Counted from the first letter of the stretch, positions 20,164 through 29,897 are shown. The stretch is DNA of 64,000 nt from Oceanococcus atlanticus (GCF_002088235.1 NZ_AQQV01000002.1:620001-684000); one strand, 5' to 3'. The notes: generated by a model from the sequence alone, not told the origin. Translations and numbers: made by a program.

Positions 20164-21323
20164 CATATCGGCTCCCCCTGTTTGCCCTTTTCACGGCGCT
20201 GACGCTGACCTTTGCGCTGCCCGCTGCCGAGGCTCAACAAAGACCGCGCATGCCGACGCCGGAAGCGCCGCAAATTGATGCCAGCAGCTACATCCTGGTC
20301 GATTTCAACAGCGGCCAGGTCATTGCGGACAAAAACGCGGACGAGCAGGTGGATCCGGCGTCCATCACCAAGCTGATGACGGCCTATATCGTTTTCAGCG
20401 AGCTGCGTGCCGGCAACGTTGGGCTGGATGATCTGGTCACGGTGAGCAAGAAAGCGTGGCAAGCCGAAGGCTCACGCATGTTCATCGAAGTGAATGACCA
20501 GGTTCGGGTCGAAGATCTGATCCGCGGCATGATCATCCAGTCCGGCAACGACGCCAGCATCGCGCTGGCTGAGCACTTGGCCGGCGGCGAAAACACCTTC
20601 GCGACGTGGATGAATCAGCATGCCGAACGCCTTGGCATGCACCAGACGCACTACGAGAACGCCACCGGTCTGACCGGCCCCGCACACAAATCCAGCGCGC
20701 GCGATATCGCTACACTGGTTGCTGCGCTGATCGAGGAATTCCCGGAATACTACCGGCTGTATTCCGAGCGTGAGTTCACCTACGCAGGCATCACCCAGTC
20801 CAATCGCAATCGTCTGTTGTGGCGCGACAATTCGGTGGATGGCGTGAAAACCGGCTACACCAAAGCGGCCGGATACTGCCTAGCTTCATCTGCCGAGCGT
20901 GACGGCATGCGCCTGATTTCGGTGGTGCTGGGCACGCCCAGCATGCGTGCCCGCGAGCAAGCCAGCGAATCCTTGCTGAACTACGGTTTCCGCTTTTTCG
21001 AAAGCGTGCAGGTGGCGACCCAGAACGAAGCTGTCGCCAATGCCAAAATCTGGAAATCCAGTGCTGAGAACGTCCAGCTTGGTCCGTCTCAGACCACATT
21101 CGTCACGGTCCCTCGCGGCCGCGCCGATGACATCAGCCTCAAGCCGCAGCTGGATCAGCGCCTGATCGCGCCGGTAACTGCTGGCCAACAACTCGGCGCA
21201 CTGAACATTTCGCTCGATGACGAAAAGCTTGCCAGTGTTCCGCTGGTGGCCTTGCAAGCCATGCCGTTGGGCTCGCTGTGGCAACGCTTGCGCGATGAAG
21301 TCTTGCTGTTTGTGAAACGATGA
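20160..21323 (+). CDS. dacC: D-alanyl-D-alanine carboxypeptidase (PBP5/6 family)
   Basis: 387 residues. Signal peptide ending AEA (residue 25), catalytic motifs S68-I-T-K71, S128-G-N130 and K230-T-G232, then a C-terminal beta domain (about 285-365) and a short amphipathic tail ([15 protein letters not shown]) for membrane attachment. It trims the terminal D-Ala from peptidoglycan stem peptides in the periplasm. dacA and dacC cannot be told apart from sequence here. Overlaps both neighbours by 4 nt. Confidence 0.93.
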   Translation: MTYRLPLFALFTALTLTFALPAAEAQQRPRMPTPEAPQIDASSYILVDFNSGQVIADKNADEQVDPASITKLMTAYIVFSELRAGNVGLDDLVTVSKKAWQAEGSRMFIEVNDQVRVEDLIRGMIIQSGNDASIALAEHLAGGENTFATWMNQHAERLGMHQTHYENATGLTGPAHKSSARDIATLVAALIEEFPEYYRLYSEREFTYAGITQSNRNRLLWRDNSVDGVKTGYTKAAGYCLASSAERDGMRLISVVLGTPSMRAREQASESLLNYGFRFFESVQVATQNEAVANAKIWKSSAENVQLGPSQTTFVTVPRGRADDISLKPQLDQRLIAPVTAGQQLGALNISLDDEKLASVPLVALQAMPLGSLWQRLRDEVLLFVKR

Positions 21324-21589
21324 GTCTGCATGCCGCCCTGCAGGAACTGGACTACCCCTGCACCTACCCTTTCAAACTGATCTGCCAGCCCGATGCCGTG
21401 GAAACGGTGCGCCAGGCCATACTCAAATCGTTGGGCGATGGCGCCGAAGTGACAGATGTTCATCAACGCGCCAGCCGTAACGGCCGCTTTGTCTCGTTGA
21501 CGGTCACCATCACCGCCCAGTCTGCCGCTCAGATCGAGACGGTCTACGCCGATCTTGCACCGGTGCCGGGTATCGTCACCAGTTTGTAG
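21320..21589 (+). CDS. ybeD: DUF493 family protein YbeD
   Basis: 89 residues (E. coli 87). The [13 protein letters not shown] opening and [16 protein letters not shown] stretch match the YbeD/DUF493 ferredoxin-like fold. Function is unresolved; it is a conserved neighbour between dac and lipB across gammaproteobacteria, as here. Confidence 0.92.
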   Translation: MSLHAALQELDYPCTYPFKLICQPDAVETVRQAILKSLGDGAEVTDVHQRASRNGRFVSLTVTITAQSAAQIETVYADLAPVPGIVTSL

Positions 21590-21594
21590 GACCC

Positions 21595-22266
21595 ATGACA
21601 GGCGTCAGCATTCAGTGTCTTGGACGAGCCGATTACGCGGAAACGTTCGCCGCAATGCGGGCTTACAACGACGCACGCGGCCGCCAGGGCGACGATCAGA
21701 TCTGGATTGTTGAACACCCACCGGTCTACACCCAGGGGCTGGCCGGAAAGCCCGAGCACCTGCTGAATCCTGGCGATATACCGGTGGTCCAAACCGACCG
21801 CGGGGGCCAAGTTACCTATCACGGCCCCGGCCAAATCGTGGTTTACCCGCTACTCGATCTGAAACGTCTCAAGATCGGCCCTAAAGCCCTGGTTAATGGC
21901 CTGGAGCAGGTTCTGATTGATGAACTGGCCGCACTGGGTATCGTGGCCGAGCGCCGCCAGGGCGCACCAGGGGTCTATGTGGGCGCGGACAAAATTGCCT
22001 CCTTGGGCCTGCGCATACGTCACGGCTGCTGCTATCACGGCCTCTCACTCAATGTCGACATGGATCTGGAACCGTTCGCCCGCATCAACCCCTGTGGTTA
22101 CGCCGGACTGAACATGAGCCAGCTGGCTGACTTCAACGCCCAGGATGACGTCTTTGTAATTGGTCAACGACTTGCCGCACGGATCGTTGAACAATTTGAC
22201 TTGTCCCTATCGAACCCTCGGACTGCTAGAATCGAGGGAACCTTAACGTCCACCGCTGGTCCCTGA
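21595..22266 (+). CDS. lipB: Octanoyl-[ACP]:protein octanoyltransferase LipB
   Basis: 223 residues. Signature [13 protein letters not shown] at about 62-74, the Lys in [11 protein letters not shown] and the nucleophilic Cys in INPCGYAG are all present. It moves octanoyl groups from ACP to lipoyl domains. In many relatives lipA follows directly; here mlaC follows instead. Confidence 0.96.
   Translation: MTGVSIQCLGRADYAETFAAMRAYNDARGRQGDDQIWIVEHPPVYTQGLAGKPEHLLNPGDIPVVQTDRGGQVTYHGPGQIVVYPLLDLKRLKIGPKALVNGLEQVLIDELAALGIVAERRQGAPGVYVGADKIASLGLRIRHGCCYHGLSLNVDMDLEPFARINPCGYAGLNMSQLADFNAQDDVFVIGQRLAARIVEQFDLSLSNPRTARIEGTLTSTAGP
22224..22232 (+). promoter_or_regulatory. Extended -10 promoter candidate for mlaC
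   Basis: TGCTAGAAT (TGn plus a near-consensus -10) lies inside the lipB 3' end, 38 bases before the mlaC start. The nearest -35 match (TTGTCC at 22201) is 20 bases away, which is too far, so this would have to work as an extended -10 promoter. Confidence 0.35.
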
Positions 22267-22270
22267 AGCT

Positions 22271-22903
22271 ATGAAGATTCAACTACTTGCCGCTGCTGTA
22301 CTGGCCTTTGCAAGCGCCACTGCAGTGCACGCTCAAGGCGCAGCCAGCGACGCAAAAACCAGCACCCAGAACGCAAGCCCCAACGCCGTGATCAGCTCGG
22401 TCGCCGAGGAGCTTCTGGGCCGCATCAAGAAAGATCGGGACGCTCTGGACAAGGATCCGCAACGCCTCTATGCCATGGTTGACGAGGTGGTGCTGCCCTA
22501 CTTTGATTTTCCGCTGATGTCGCGCCTGGTTCTTGGCCCGGCCTGGGACAAAGCCGACAGCGCCCAGCAGAAGCGCTTCATGGATGGATTCAAGACGCTG
22601 CTGGTCAAGACCTATGGCAATGCCCTGCTCCAGTACAGCAACGAACAGGTCAGCTTTGCCGAAGCCGAACCTGGCTCCAAACCAGACCGCGCCAGCGTTG
22701 CTTCAACGATCCAGTCCCCCGGCGCCGATCCGGTGACCATGCACTACCGCATGCGCCAGAAAGACGGCCAGTGGCTGGTCTATGACGTGGTGGTCGACAA
22801 CATCAGCCTGGTCACCAACTATCGGGGCACCTACGCCTCAGAAATCAAGCGTGGTGGTTTGGAAAGCCTGATCGACAAGCTGGAAAAGCAAGCCGCGGGC
22901 TAA
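22271..22903 (+). CDS. mlaC: Periplasmic phospholipid-binding protein MlaC
   Basis: 210 residues (E. coli 211). Signal peptide ending HAQ (residue 22), then the MlaC/Ttg2D fold: YFDFPLMSRLVLGPAWDKA, QKRFMDGFKTLLVKTYGNAL, DGQWLVYDVVVDNISLVTNYR. MlaC carries lipids between the outer-membrane MlaA complex and the inner-membrane MlaFEDB transporter. Here it stands next to mlaA without mlaF, mlaE, mlaD or mlaB in the window. Confidence 0.93.
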   Translation: MKIQLLAAAVLAFASATAVHAQGAASDAKTSTQNASPNAVISSVAEELLGRIKKDRDALDKDPQRLYAMVDEVVLPYFDFPLMSRLVLGPAWDKADSAQQKRFMDGFKTLLVKTYGNALLQYSNEQVSFAEAEPGSKPDRASVASTIQSPGADPVTMHYRMRQKDGQWLVYDVVVDNISLVTNYRGTYASEIKRGGLESLIDKLEKQAAG

Positions 22904-22954
22904 CCCGCATCATTTACCAGCCGGCCTTCCGGCTACCTGTTCTTGGGGAATCAG

Positions 22955-23680
22955 GTGAACAAGCGAGCAATTCAGGGCGTCATCCTGGCGCTGGTCGTGG
23001 TGCTTGCCGGCTGCGCACACCGCCCGGCGCATGATCCATCCGATCCGCTGGAAAGCGTTAATCGCGGCATTTTTGCCTTCAACATGACCGCCGACAAGTA
23101 TGTCTTGCGGCCAGTCGCAAAAGGTTACCGCTGGGCCGTGCCGGGCTTTGCACGCACCGGCATCAAGAATTTCTTCCGCAATCTGGGCTACCCGGTCACC
23201 ATTGCCAACCAATACCTGCAGGGCAAGCTGGCCGATGGCACAGCGGATCTGGGACGTTTCCTGCTCAACACCACGCTTGGCCTGGGTGGTTTTGTTGATG
23301 TCGCGGGTTATTGGGGTCTGCCGGCCCATGATGAGGATTTCGGCCAAACCTTTGGTCGCTGGGGCGTTGGCGAAGGCTGGTATTTGATGCTGCCGTTTCT
23401 TGGCCCAAGCACCAACCGTGACGTGGTTGGCATGGTCTTTGGCGCCCCGCTCAATCCGACCTATTACTCGGACGAAACGGCCACCATCTGGGGCCTGACG
23501 GTGCTCGACGCCATTCAGACACGCGCACAATTCCTGAATGCCGACGCGTTGTTAATGCAGCAGCTGGACCCTTACGCGTTCATGCGCAATGCCTATCTGC
23601 AACGCCGCTGGTCAGCCATTCATGACGGCAACCCGCCGATGGATGACGAACCTGACTTCGAAGCCTACGACGATTTCTGA
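22955..23680 (+). CDS. mlaA: Outer-membrane phospholipid-removal lipoprotein MlaA (VacJ)
   Basis: 241 residues from a GTG at 22955, chosen for the GGGGA site 7 nt upstream. Lipobox LAGC, then the MlaA family opening DPLESVNRGIFAFN and the GFVDVAGYWGLPAHDEDFGQTFGRWGVG signature. It sits in the outer membrane and takes mislocalised phospholipids from the outer leaflet. The long acidic C-terminal tail is ordinary for the family. Its stop overlaps the next ATG by one base. Confidence 0.95.
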   Translation: MNKRAIQGVILALVVVLAGCAHRPAHDPSDPLESVNRGIFAFNMTADKYVLRPVAKGYRWAVPGFARTGIKNFFRNLGYPVTIANQYLQGKLADGTADLGRFLLNTTLGLGGFVDVAGYWGLPAHDEDFGQTFGRWGVGEGWYLMLPFLGPSTNRDVVGMVFGAPLNPTYYSDETATIWGLTVLDAIQTRAQFLNADALLMQQLDPYAFMRNAYLQRRWSAIHDGNPPMDDEPDFEAYDDF

Positions 23681-24600
23681 TGAAAAAACTGCTCATCCTG
23701 CTGATCCTGTTGATTGCCGGCATTGTTGCTTTCGACATGTTGTTCCCGGCCCAAGCGGCCCACTACGGCGTCGCGTTGGAACGCTGGCGTAATGGCCTGG
23801 AAAGCAAAAGCATCGACGTCGATGGCATGCAGATCGCCTACAACGAAGGTGGTCAAGGCGAACCCTTGCTGCTGATTCATGGCTTTGGCGCCGACAAGGA
23901 CAACTGGACACGCGTCGCAGGTCATCTCACCCCCCACTACCGGGTGATTGCCATTGATTTGCCGGGCTTCGGCCAGAGCAGCCGCATACCCAACGCCGAG
24001 TTCGACATCGTCAGCCAGACCCGCAGGGTGCACCAGATTGCCTCAGCACTTGGACTTGAGCGTTTCCACCTTGGAGGCAGCTCCATGGGCGGCAACATCA
24101 GCCTGACGTATGCCGGGTTGTACCCCGACCAAGTCATGAGTCTGTGGGTGCTGGCGCCCGCAGGCGTGGAAGGCAGCGAGATCAGCGAACTTCGTCAGCG
24201 TTATGCGCAGACCGGTGAGAATGCTCTGATCGTGAAACAGGCTGAGGATTTCCCCAGCATCATGCAGTTCACCATGAGCAAACCACCGTTTCTGCCTTAC
24301 AGTGTCAAGCACCAGCTTGGTCTGCGCGCAGCAGCCGATCATGACCTGCACAAGCGCATATTTGAAACGCTCAATCGTGATGCCCAAAGCGTCAATGCGC
24401 TGATCAAAGACAGTCCGATACCCGCGCTCGTGGTCTGGGGTGATCAGGACCGTGCTTTGCACTACAGCGGAGCGGAAATCCTCAAGAGCTTGATGCCAAA
24501 CGCGAAGATCATTGTGCGGCCAGGCATCGGTCATCTCCCCATGATCGAGGAACCGCAGCGTTCGGCCCAAGATTGGCTGAGTTTCCAGAGCAGCCAATAG
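23680..24600 (+). CDS. Alpha/beta hydrolase, membrane-anchored lipase-like
   Basis: 306 residues. One N-terminal hydrophobic helix (residues 3-20) anchors it or serves as a signal. Fold motifs: oxyanion LLLIHGFGADKDNW, nucleophile elbow GGSSMGGN, the Asp in VVWGDQDRALHYS and the His in GIGHLPMIEEP. It resembles periplasmic lipases and esterases such as LipH of Psychrobacter. Translational coupling to mlaA (TGATG) suggests a role in handling envelope lipids, but the substrate is not known. Confidence 0.85.
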   Translation: MKKLLILLILLIAGIVAFDMLFPAQAAHYGVALERWRNGLESKSIDVDGMQIAYNEGGQGEPLLLIHGFGADKDNWTRVAGHLTPHYRVIAIDLPGFGQSSRIPNAEFDIVSQTRRVHQIASALGLERFHLGGSSMGGNISLTYAGLYPDQVMSLWVLAPAGVEGSEISELRQRYAQTGENALIVKQAEDFPSIMQFTMSKPPFLPYSVKHQLGLRAAADHDLHKRIFETLNRDAQSVNALIKDSPIPALVVWGDQDRALHYSGAEILKSLMPNAKIIVRPGIGHLPMIEEPQRSAQDWLSFQSSQ

Positions 24601-24666
24601 CGCCACCGGCACCCGCCCAACATGCGCTTGGTGTACATTCTGCGCTTTAGAGTCAGGAAGTAGGCC

Positions 24667-25299
24667 GTGCCGGCGTCATCCCATCATCGCGGCAAACAGC
24701 ATATCAACCGTCAGGATTTGCTTGATGCCGCGTTGAGGTTGTTGGGGCCCAATCGCAGTGTATCGACCCTGGGGCTGCGTGAAGTTGCACGTGCTGCGGA
24801 CATCGCCCCCAACAGCTTCTACCGCCATTTTCGCGACATTGACGAGCTTGCCGTCGCCCTGATCGAGCAAGCCGGCGGCGCCCTGCGAACAATCATTCGC
24901 GAGGCCCGCAACCGCGTCAGCAATGATCGCAGCGCTGTGGTCAGTTCGGTCGAGACCTTCATGGAACAGCTTGAGGCCGACGAGAAGTACCTGCACCTGC
25001 TCCTGCGCGAAGGTAGCGCTGGCTCTACAGCCTTCAAGCAGGCGATCGAACGCCAGTTGCAGTACTTTGAGACCGAACTGCAGGAAGATCTGGTGCGCCT
25101 GTCGAGCGCTGCAGGACGTCCGTTGTCACGACCGGACCTGGTTTCCAAAGCGATCACGCGGATGATTTTTGCGCTTGGTGGCACTGCCATGGATCAGAAT
25201 TCCGACCAACGCGAACAAACCGCGCAACAAATGATCATCATCATACGCATGATCATAGCCGGCTCCTTGATTCTGCCACGGCAACACGCAGGCCTCTGA
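24667..25299 (+). CDS. fabR: TetR-family fatty-acid repressor, FabR-like
   Basis: 210 residues. The N-terminal HTH (LGLREVARAADIAPNSFYRHFRD, about 35-58) and the following QLEADEKYLHLLLREGSAGS region match FabR, which senses the unsaturated/saturated acyl pool and represses unsaturated fatty-acid synthesis or desaturase genes. The start is GTG at 24667 with AGGAAG upstream. No fabA, fabB or desaturase lies nearby, so the target is distant or the neighbouring lipid genes. Ends before a bidirectional terminator. Confidence 0.85.
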   Translation: MPASSHHRGKQHINRQDLLDAALRLLGPNRSVSTLGLREVARAADIAPNSFYRHFRDIDELAVALIEQAGGALRTIIREARNRVSNDRSAVVSSVETFMEQLEADEKYLHLLLREGSAGSTAFKQAIERQLQYFETELQEDLVRLSSAAGRPLSRPDLVSKAITRMIFALGGTAMDQNSDQREQTAQQMIIIIRMIIAGSLILPRQHAGL

Positions 25300-25313
25300 A
25301 GTTTCCAGACACA

Positions 25314-25340
25314 AAAACGCCCCGACTAGCGGGGCGTTTT
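25314..25340. terminator. Bidirectional rho-independent terminator
   Basis: Perfect 10-bp stem AAAACGCCCC / GGGGCGTTTT with a 7-base loop, A-run on one side and T-run on the other. It serves fabR on the plus strand and the convergent TonB-dependent receptor on the minus strand. Confidence 0.9.
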
Positions 25341-25357
25341 CAATTCAGTCGTCGGAC

Positions 25358-28300
25358 TTAGAAGTCAGCACTGACACCGATGAACACGTAGCGACCCAGT
25401 GCATCGTAAATCTGCGGGAAGGTATTGCCATTGCCCACAACGCCCGGCAGCGGATCACCCGAACCACCGCTGATCACAGGCGGGTCCTTGTCGAGCAGGT
25501 TGTTGATACCCGCACGGAAGCTGAAGCGATCAAACGGCACGGTAACACCCAGATCAAAGTAGCTGTATGACGCGAGCGAATCGTTGACCGAAGCCGGGGG
25601 AATTTCGCCCGTCTCAGGATCAGGGGTACGATCGGACAGGCTGGCATCGTCAGCACGCACGCCGCCAATGTAGCGCCAGGCCAGCGAGGCTTCGATACCG
25701 TTGTACGGCGTCAACCAGCGGGCGCGGAATTTATGGCGCCAATCTGGTTTCGGCACACCGCATTCCAGACCGTAACGACCATCGCAGTCAAAGGTGCTGC
25801 TGCCCGGCACACGCTCAACCACTTCAGACAGGTTATAGGCGCCGGCGAGTTCCAGGTTCAACATACCGTAGTCGTTCAAGCTCATACGGTAGTTCATACC
25901 CAGGTCGATACCCTTGATCTTGATCGAACCGGTGTTCAGCGTCTGCACGTTGACGAAGCCATTCTGGCCCAACCACAAGCTGCCGGTGCTGGGGTCGCGG
26001 CTGATCAGGTCGCACAGATTGCCGTTGTCGTAGCACTCACGCAGCACGGTGTCGGCACCATAGCTGTCAATCAGACCACTGACTTCGATGTTGTAGTAGT
26101 CCAGGGTTACGCTGAAGTTCTCGATGAACTCCGGGGTGTAAACCAGACCCAGCGTGTAGGTGTCTGCTTCTTCCGGCTCCAGCCCAGGGGTGGTGCCATA
26201 CAGGCCGTTGTACTGGCCCGCCGGATTCTGCGACACGTTGCCGTAGGCGTCCGGATTGGCTGCGAAGAACGCATCATTCTGGCACTGCTCGGCGGTGGCG
26301 GTCGGGCGAGCCGACTCTTCTGCCGCATTGGGGTCACCGGCACACGGGTCAGTATTACCCGCCAGATTCACTGAAATCGGCTGGGAAAGTTCGATGATAT
26401 TCGGTGCGCGCACCGCACGGTTGTAACCACCACGTACGTTGAGCTGCTCATCGAACGCCCAGTTCAGCAGTGCTTTGTAGGTGTGCGTCGAGTCGGTCGA
26501 GCTGTAATCGGAGAAACGATAGCCCAGCTCCAGATTCACGTCGTACATGCCGGGACGATCCTGCAGCAGCGGAATACGCGTCTCACCGAAGATTTCAAAC
26601 AGATCGAAAGCACCTCCGGTACCAATCGTGGCGCCGCCCTGACCCGCCAAATCACCGGTCACGAAAGACTGATCGGGATCGAAGTTGAGCTTTTCGCTAC
26701 GTCGCTCAACACCGAAAGCAAAGCCCACCGGGGTCGAGGCCGTCGGCAGAATCAGGTCATCAAAGGCACCGGAAACCGTGGCACCCAGAACGGTCTGCTC
26801 GGTACGCCCGGCAAGCAGTCCCGGAGTCAGGATGTAGTCCAGGGCAGCCGGATCAACCTCAACGCTGTCGTCGAAGATGTTGTAGACCACGCAATCCGGA
26901 TCGCTGCCATCAACCACGCTGCGGCATACGATGTTGCCTTCGTCGTCCTGAACCGCATCAACCGCACGATTCTGACGCGTGATCGACATGTCGTTGCGAT
27001 AGATCTGGTTGACCTTGGCGCTGGCAATCTGACCAAAGATGTCATAGGACCACAGGCCCTTGTACTCAAATTCTCCTTCCAGGCCAAACACGCTGCGCAT
27101 GCTGGTGTGGGTCAGATCGTCATCACGCGGACCACCTTCAACGTTACGACGCAGAATGAACACGTTCGCGGTATCCGTGGGGCCATAACCCTGATCAGTA
27201 CAGAATTTCTGAACCTGATCAGCGGACAGCAGAGGATTGTCGCAACGCACGGTGTCTACGGTCGCAAAAATACCACTCGGTGCAATCACGCCATTGGTAC
27301 GATCTTCGGTGAAACTGAAGTTGGCATAGGCCAGCATCGTTTCGTTGATCTCGCGCGAGAACATGGCACCCAGCGACAGATTTTCGTTGTTGCGCTGGTA
27401 GTAATTGAACGGTGCAAAATTGAACAGGCTGTTGCCATTCGGATCAATCAAGCTATTGCCGCCTGGCTCAAGGCTGTACAGGGTTTCGTTGCCGAAATCT
27501 GCGTCGTAGGAGATAAAGTTGGCCGGCGCGTTGGTGAACGACCCCAGACACGCCTGCGGGTTACCACCCACGGAACATGCCGAGTAGTCACGCTCGGACT
27601 GACGCACAGCATTGAGCTCACGGTAGACCGCGTAGAAGGTCGAGTTGCCCAGACCATCGGCGGAATCCGAACCCACAATCAGGCTCAGCGTGTTGCTCTG
27701 ACCATCTGCAACGGTGGCATCCGGCTCCTCAAAGCCGCGGGCCCGCAGACGATCACGCGCACTTTGATTGTCGTTCTCATGGAAGTAGAAACCGTGCTGG
27801 TAATCCAGCTGTACGCCGCTGAAGCCTTTCTTCATGATGAAGTTGACCACACCGGCCACAGCGTCAGAACCGTAGACCGCGGATGCACCGCCTGTGACGA
27901 TTTCAACGCGTTCGATCAGTGCCGCCGGGATGGTGTTCAGGTCGGGCACCGGCTCACGCGGATCACCGGAGTGCATGCGCTTGCCATCAATCAGGACCAG
28001 CGTCCGCTCGGAACCGAGGTTACGCAGGTTGACGGTTGCCGTCCCGGTCGCGCCGTTGGACAGGTTACCGCCCTGATCAGCGAAAGCCTGCGGCAGGCTG
28101 TTGATCAGGTCTTCGACACGGATCGTACCCTGGTACTTGATTTCCGTTTCGTTGACGATGGTCACCGGACTGGTACTGGTCAGGTTGGCCTGCTTGATAC
28201 GCGAACCGGTGACCTGAATGGCGCCCAGATCAACCGACGACTCCGACTCTGCCTCCATCGCTTCGATGGCGGCATCAGAGGACTCCAGATCAATCTGCTC

Positions 28301-28399
28301 GACGTCCTGTGCGAAAACGGGCGCAGACAGCGTCAGCGCTGCAACCCCCCAAATAGCGGATAGCGGCGAGCCAATCGTCGCCGACCTAATCTTGATCAT
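25358..28399 (-). CDS. TonB-dependent outer-membrane receptor
   Basis: 1013 residues from the ATG at 28399 (GGGGAA upstream; the TTG five codons earlier is unlikely). Signal peptide ending VFA (about residue 30), an acidic N-terminal spacer, the TonB-box-like GAIQVTGSRIKQ, then plug domain (SLPQAFADQGG, NLRNLGSERTLVLIDGKRM, GGASAVYGSDAVAGVVNFIMKK) and a large barrel ending in RYVFIGVSADF, the C-terminal Phe expected for BAM insertion. It belongs to the large COG1629 receptors of gammaproteobacteria, often for peptides, sugars or chelates; the ligand is unknown. No TonB, ExbBD or regulator is adjacent. Confidence 0.92.
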   Translation of the reverse strand: MIKIRSATIGSPLSAIWGVAALTLSAPVFAQDVEQIDLESSDAAIEAMEAESESSVDLGAIQVTGSRIKQANLTSTSPVTIVNETEIKYQGTIRVEDLINSLPQAFADQGGNLSNGATGTATVNLRNLGSERTLVLIDGKRMHSGDPREPVPDLNTIPAALIERVEIVTGGASAVYGSDAVAGVVNFIMKKGFSGVQLDYQHGFYFHENDNQSARDRLRARGFEEPDATVADGQSNTLSLIVGSDSADGLGNSTFYAVYRELNAVRQSERDYSACSVGGNPQACLGSFTNAPANFISYDADFGNETLYSLEPGGNSLIDPNGNSLFNFAPFNYYQRNNENLSLGAMFSREINETMLAYANFSFTEDRTNGVIAPSGIFATVDTVRCDNPLLSADQVQKFCTDQGYGPTDTANVFILRRNVEGGPRDDDLTHTSMRSVFGLEGEFEYKGLWSYDIFGQIASAKVNQIYRNDMSITRQNRAVDAVQDDEGNIVCRSVVDGSDPDCVVYNIFDDSVEVDPAALDYILTPGLLAGRTEQTVLGATVSGAFDDLILPTASTPVGFAFGVERRSEKLNFDPDQSFVTGDLAGQGGATIGTGGAFDLFEIFGETRIPLLQDRPGMYDVNLELGYRFSDYSSTDSTHTYKALLNWAFDEQLNVRGGYNRAVRAPNIIELSQPISVNLAGNTDPCAGDPNAAEESARPTATAEQCQNDAFFAANPDAYGNVSQNPAGQYNGLYGTTPGLEPEEADTYTLGLVYTPEFIENFSVTLDYYNIEVSGLIDSYGADTVLRECYDNGNLCDLISRDPSTGSLWLGQNGFVNVQTLNTGSIKIKGIDLGMNYRMSLNDYGMLNLELAGAYNLSEVVERVPGSSTFDCDGRYGLECGVPKPDWRHKFRARWLTPYNGIEASLAWRYIGGVRADDASLSDRTPDPETGEIPPASVNDSLASYSYFDLGVTVPFDRFSFRAGINNLLDKDPPVISGGSGDPLPGVVGNGNTFPQIYDALGRYVFIGVSADF

Positions 28400-28654
28400 T
28401 CCGAAGTTCCCCAAAACTCTAGATGGATACGTCAGTTGTTGTCTGACTTGGGAGCAAAGCTACCGCATCTCCGCTCAAATTGAAATGCACAACTGCATAG
28501 AACGAATTCACGGCAACCCAAGCCCTACACGAATACCGGTCTCAGACGGTTCCACTGCGATGCTAATTTCGTGCCAAACCGCGAAAACACGGAAATTTCA
28601 CCGGAATGTGGTTGAATAGAATCGCCGTCACAAAACACGGATGAGGAGGCTTCC

Positions 28655-29836
28655 ATGCCAACGACGCCGTCATATTGCAGTGTGATCAGGCTGGGTTCAG
28701 TGGGACTTGCCAGCATGCTGCTCGCCTGTGCTTCGCACGCTCCCCTGCCCCATCAATCCACGGTGGCGCCCGAAAGTCTGATCGCTGAAGCACCGCAGTC
28801 CCTCGCACAGACTCAAGTCAAAGCAGACGAAATTTTGGCGACAACGCCACAAATGCGTGAATTTGTGGCCCGGCATGTGGATTTGAACGCGCGCCCCGGA
28901 CAACGCCTCGAACAGCTGATACACGGCATGCTGGATGAGCAGCTGCTGGCCCTTGAATTTGAACTGGGGCGCACGCGCACAGCCGCGCAGACCTTCGAAG
29001 ACCGTCGCGGCAATTGCCTGTCTTTCACCAACCTTTTCGTCGCGCTGGCGCGTGAGGCCGGCCTGCTCGTCAACTATCAATTGATCGATGTCCCGGCAAG
29101 TTGGGAACGCAATGGCGACTGGGTGGTTGTGGATAATCACATCAACGCCATTCTGCACAACTTGCGCGTCGACGGATCGCACCGCTGGAACTACGTCGTC
29201 GACTTCAACATGGCCGATTTTCAAGGCCACTATCCGCGCGAAGAGATCGATGACGCCCGCGCTTTTGCGCTGTTCTTCAACAACCGTGGCGCCGAATTCA
29301 TGCAACGCGGCCACCTTGAACAAGCCCACAGTCATTTGGCTCAAGCGCATGCCTTGAACCCGCGCCTTCCTGCGTTGTGGCTCAATCTGGGCTCGCTTTA
29401 CCGCAAGCAAGATCAGCACGAGCAAGCGAAAAGTGCCTATCTGGAAGCACTGCGCCTTGATCCGCACGCACCAGCAGCGTTATCCAATCTGGCCAGCTTG
29501 TACCGAAGCCTTGGCAAGACCAAGCAAGCACTGCAGGTTGAAAGACGCCTCAGCCAGCTTCGCGAGCAAGACCCGTACTACTTTTATCAACGCAGCCTTA
29601 CGGCTTACAGCTCTGGTCAATGGCTCGAGGCCACGCGCCACCTGGATCAGGCCTTGCGACTGAAAAAAGACGAGCATCAGTTCATCTTTCTTCGCGCTCT
29701 GCTAGAGCTGCAACAAGGACAGATTGAACGTGCCCGTACCTCCCTGGAGCAGGCTCAGTCACTCGCCAGCAATGCCCAGACACGTGCGCTGTACAGCAGC
29801 AAGATCCATCGGCTGAGCAGCGAATCACATTCATAA
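28655..29836 (+). CDS. Lipoprotein with transglutaminase-like and TPR domains
   Basis: 393 residues with GAGGAGG before the ATG. Lipobox LLAC (C25). A transglutaminase-like domain at about 90-195 has RRGNCLSFTNLFVALAREAG with C121, H162 in DNHINAILHN and D183 in VVDFN, which fits a Cys-His-Asp triad. Residues about 205-380 form four or more TPR repeats (ALWLNLGSLYRKQDQHEQAKSAYLEALRLDP). It is probably an envelope-anchored protein with a peptidase- or transferase-like domain and a protein-binding platform. It lies alone between two divergently or convergently placed TonB receptors; function is unknown. Confidence 0.85.
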   Translation: MPTTPSYCSVIRLGSVGLASMLLACASHAPLPHQSTVAPESLIAEAPQSLAQTQVKADEILATTPQMREFVARHVDLNARPGQRLEQLIHGMLDEQLLALEFELGRTRTAAQTFEDRRGNCLSFTNLFVALAREAGLLVNYQLIDVPASWERNGDWVVVDNHINAILHNLRVDGSHRWNYVVDFNMADFQGHYPREEIDDARAFALFFNNRGAEFMQRGHLEQAHSHLAQAHALNPRLPALWLNLGSLYRKQDQHEQAKSAYLEALRLDPHAPAALSNLASLYRSLGKTKQALQVERRLSQLREQDPYYFYQRSLTAYSSGQWLEATRHLDQALRLKKDEHQFIFLRALLELQQGQIERARTSLEQAQSLASNAQTRALYSSKIHRLSSESHS

Positions 29837-29846
29837 ACGCCAAAAA

Positions 29847-29874
29847 AAAACGCCCTGCCGAAGCAGGGCGTTTT
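29847..29874. terminator. Bidirectional rho-independent terminator
   Basis: Perfect 12-bp stem AAAACGCCCTGC / GCAGGGCGTTTT with a CGAA tetraloop, preceded by nine A on the plus strand. It ends both the TPR lipoprotein (plus) and the SH3b-TonB receptor (minus) transcripts, and shares its outer stem with the terminator at 25314. Confidence 0.92.
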
Positions 29875-29897
29875 GCCAATGGTGTCGCGCTGCGGTT

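Noticed and set aside
26483..28363. 626-codon open frame opposite the first TonB receptor
   Set aside because: Shadow of the receptor coding frame in GC-rich DNA; no domain, no ribosome site.
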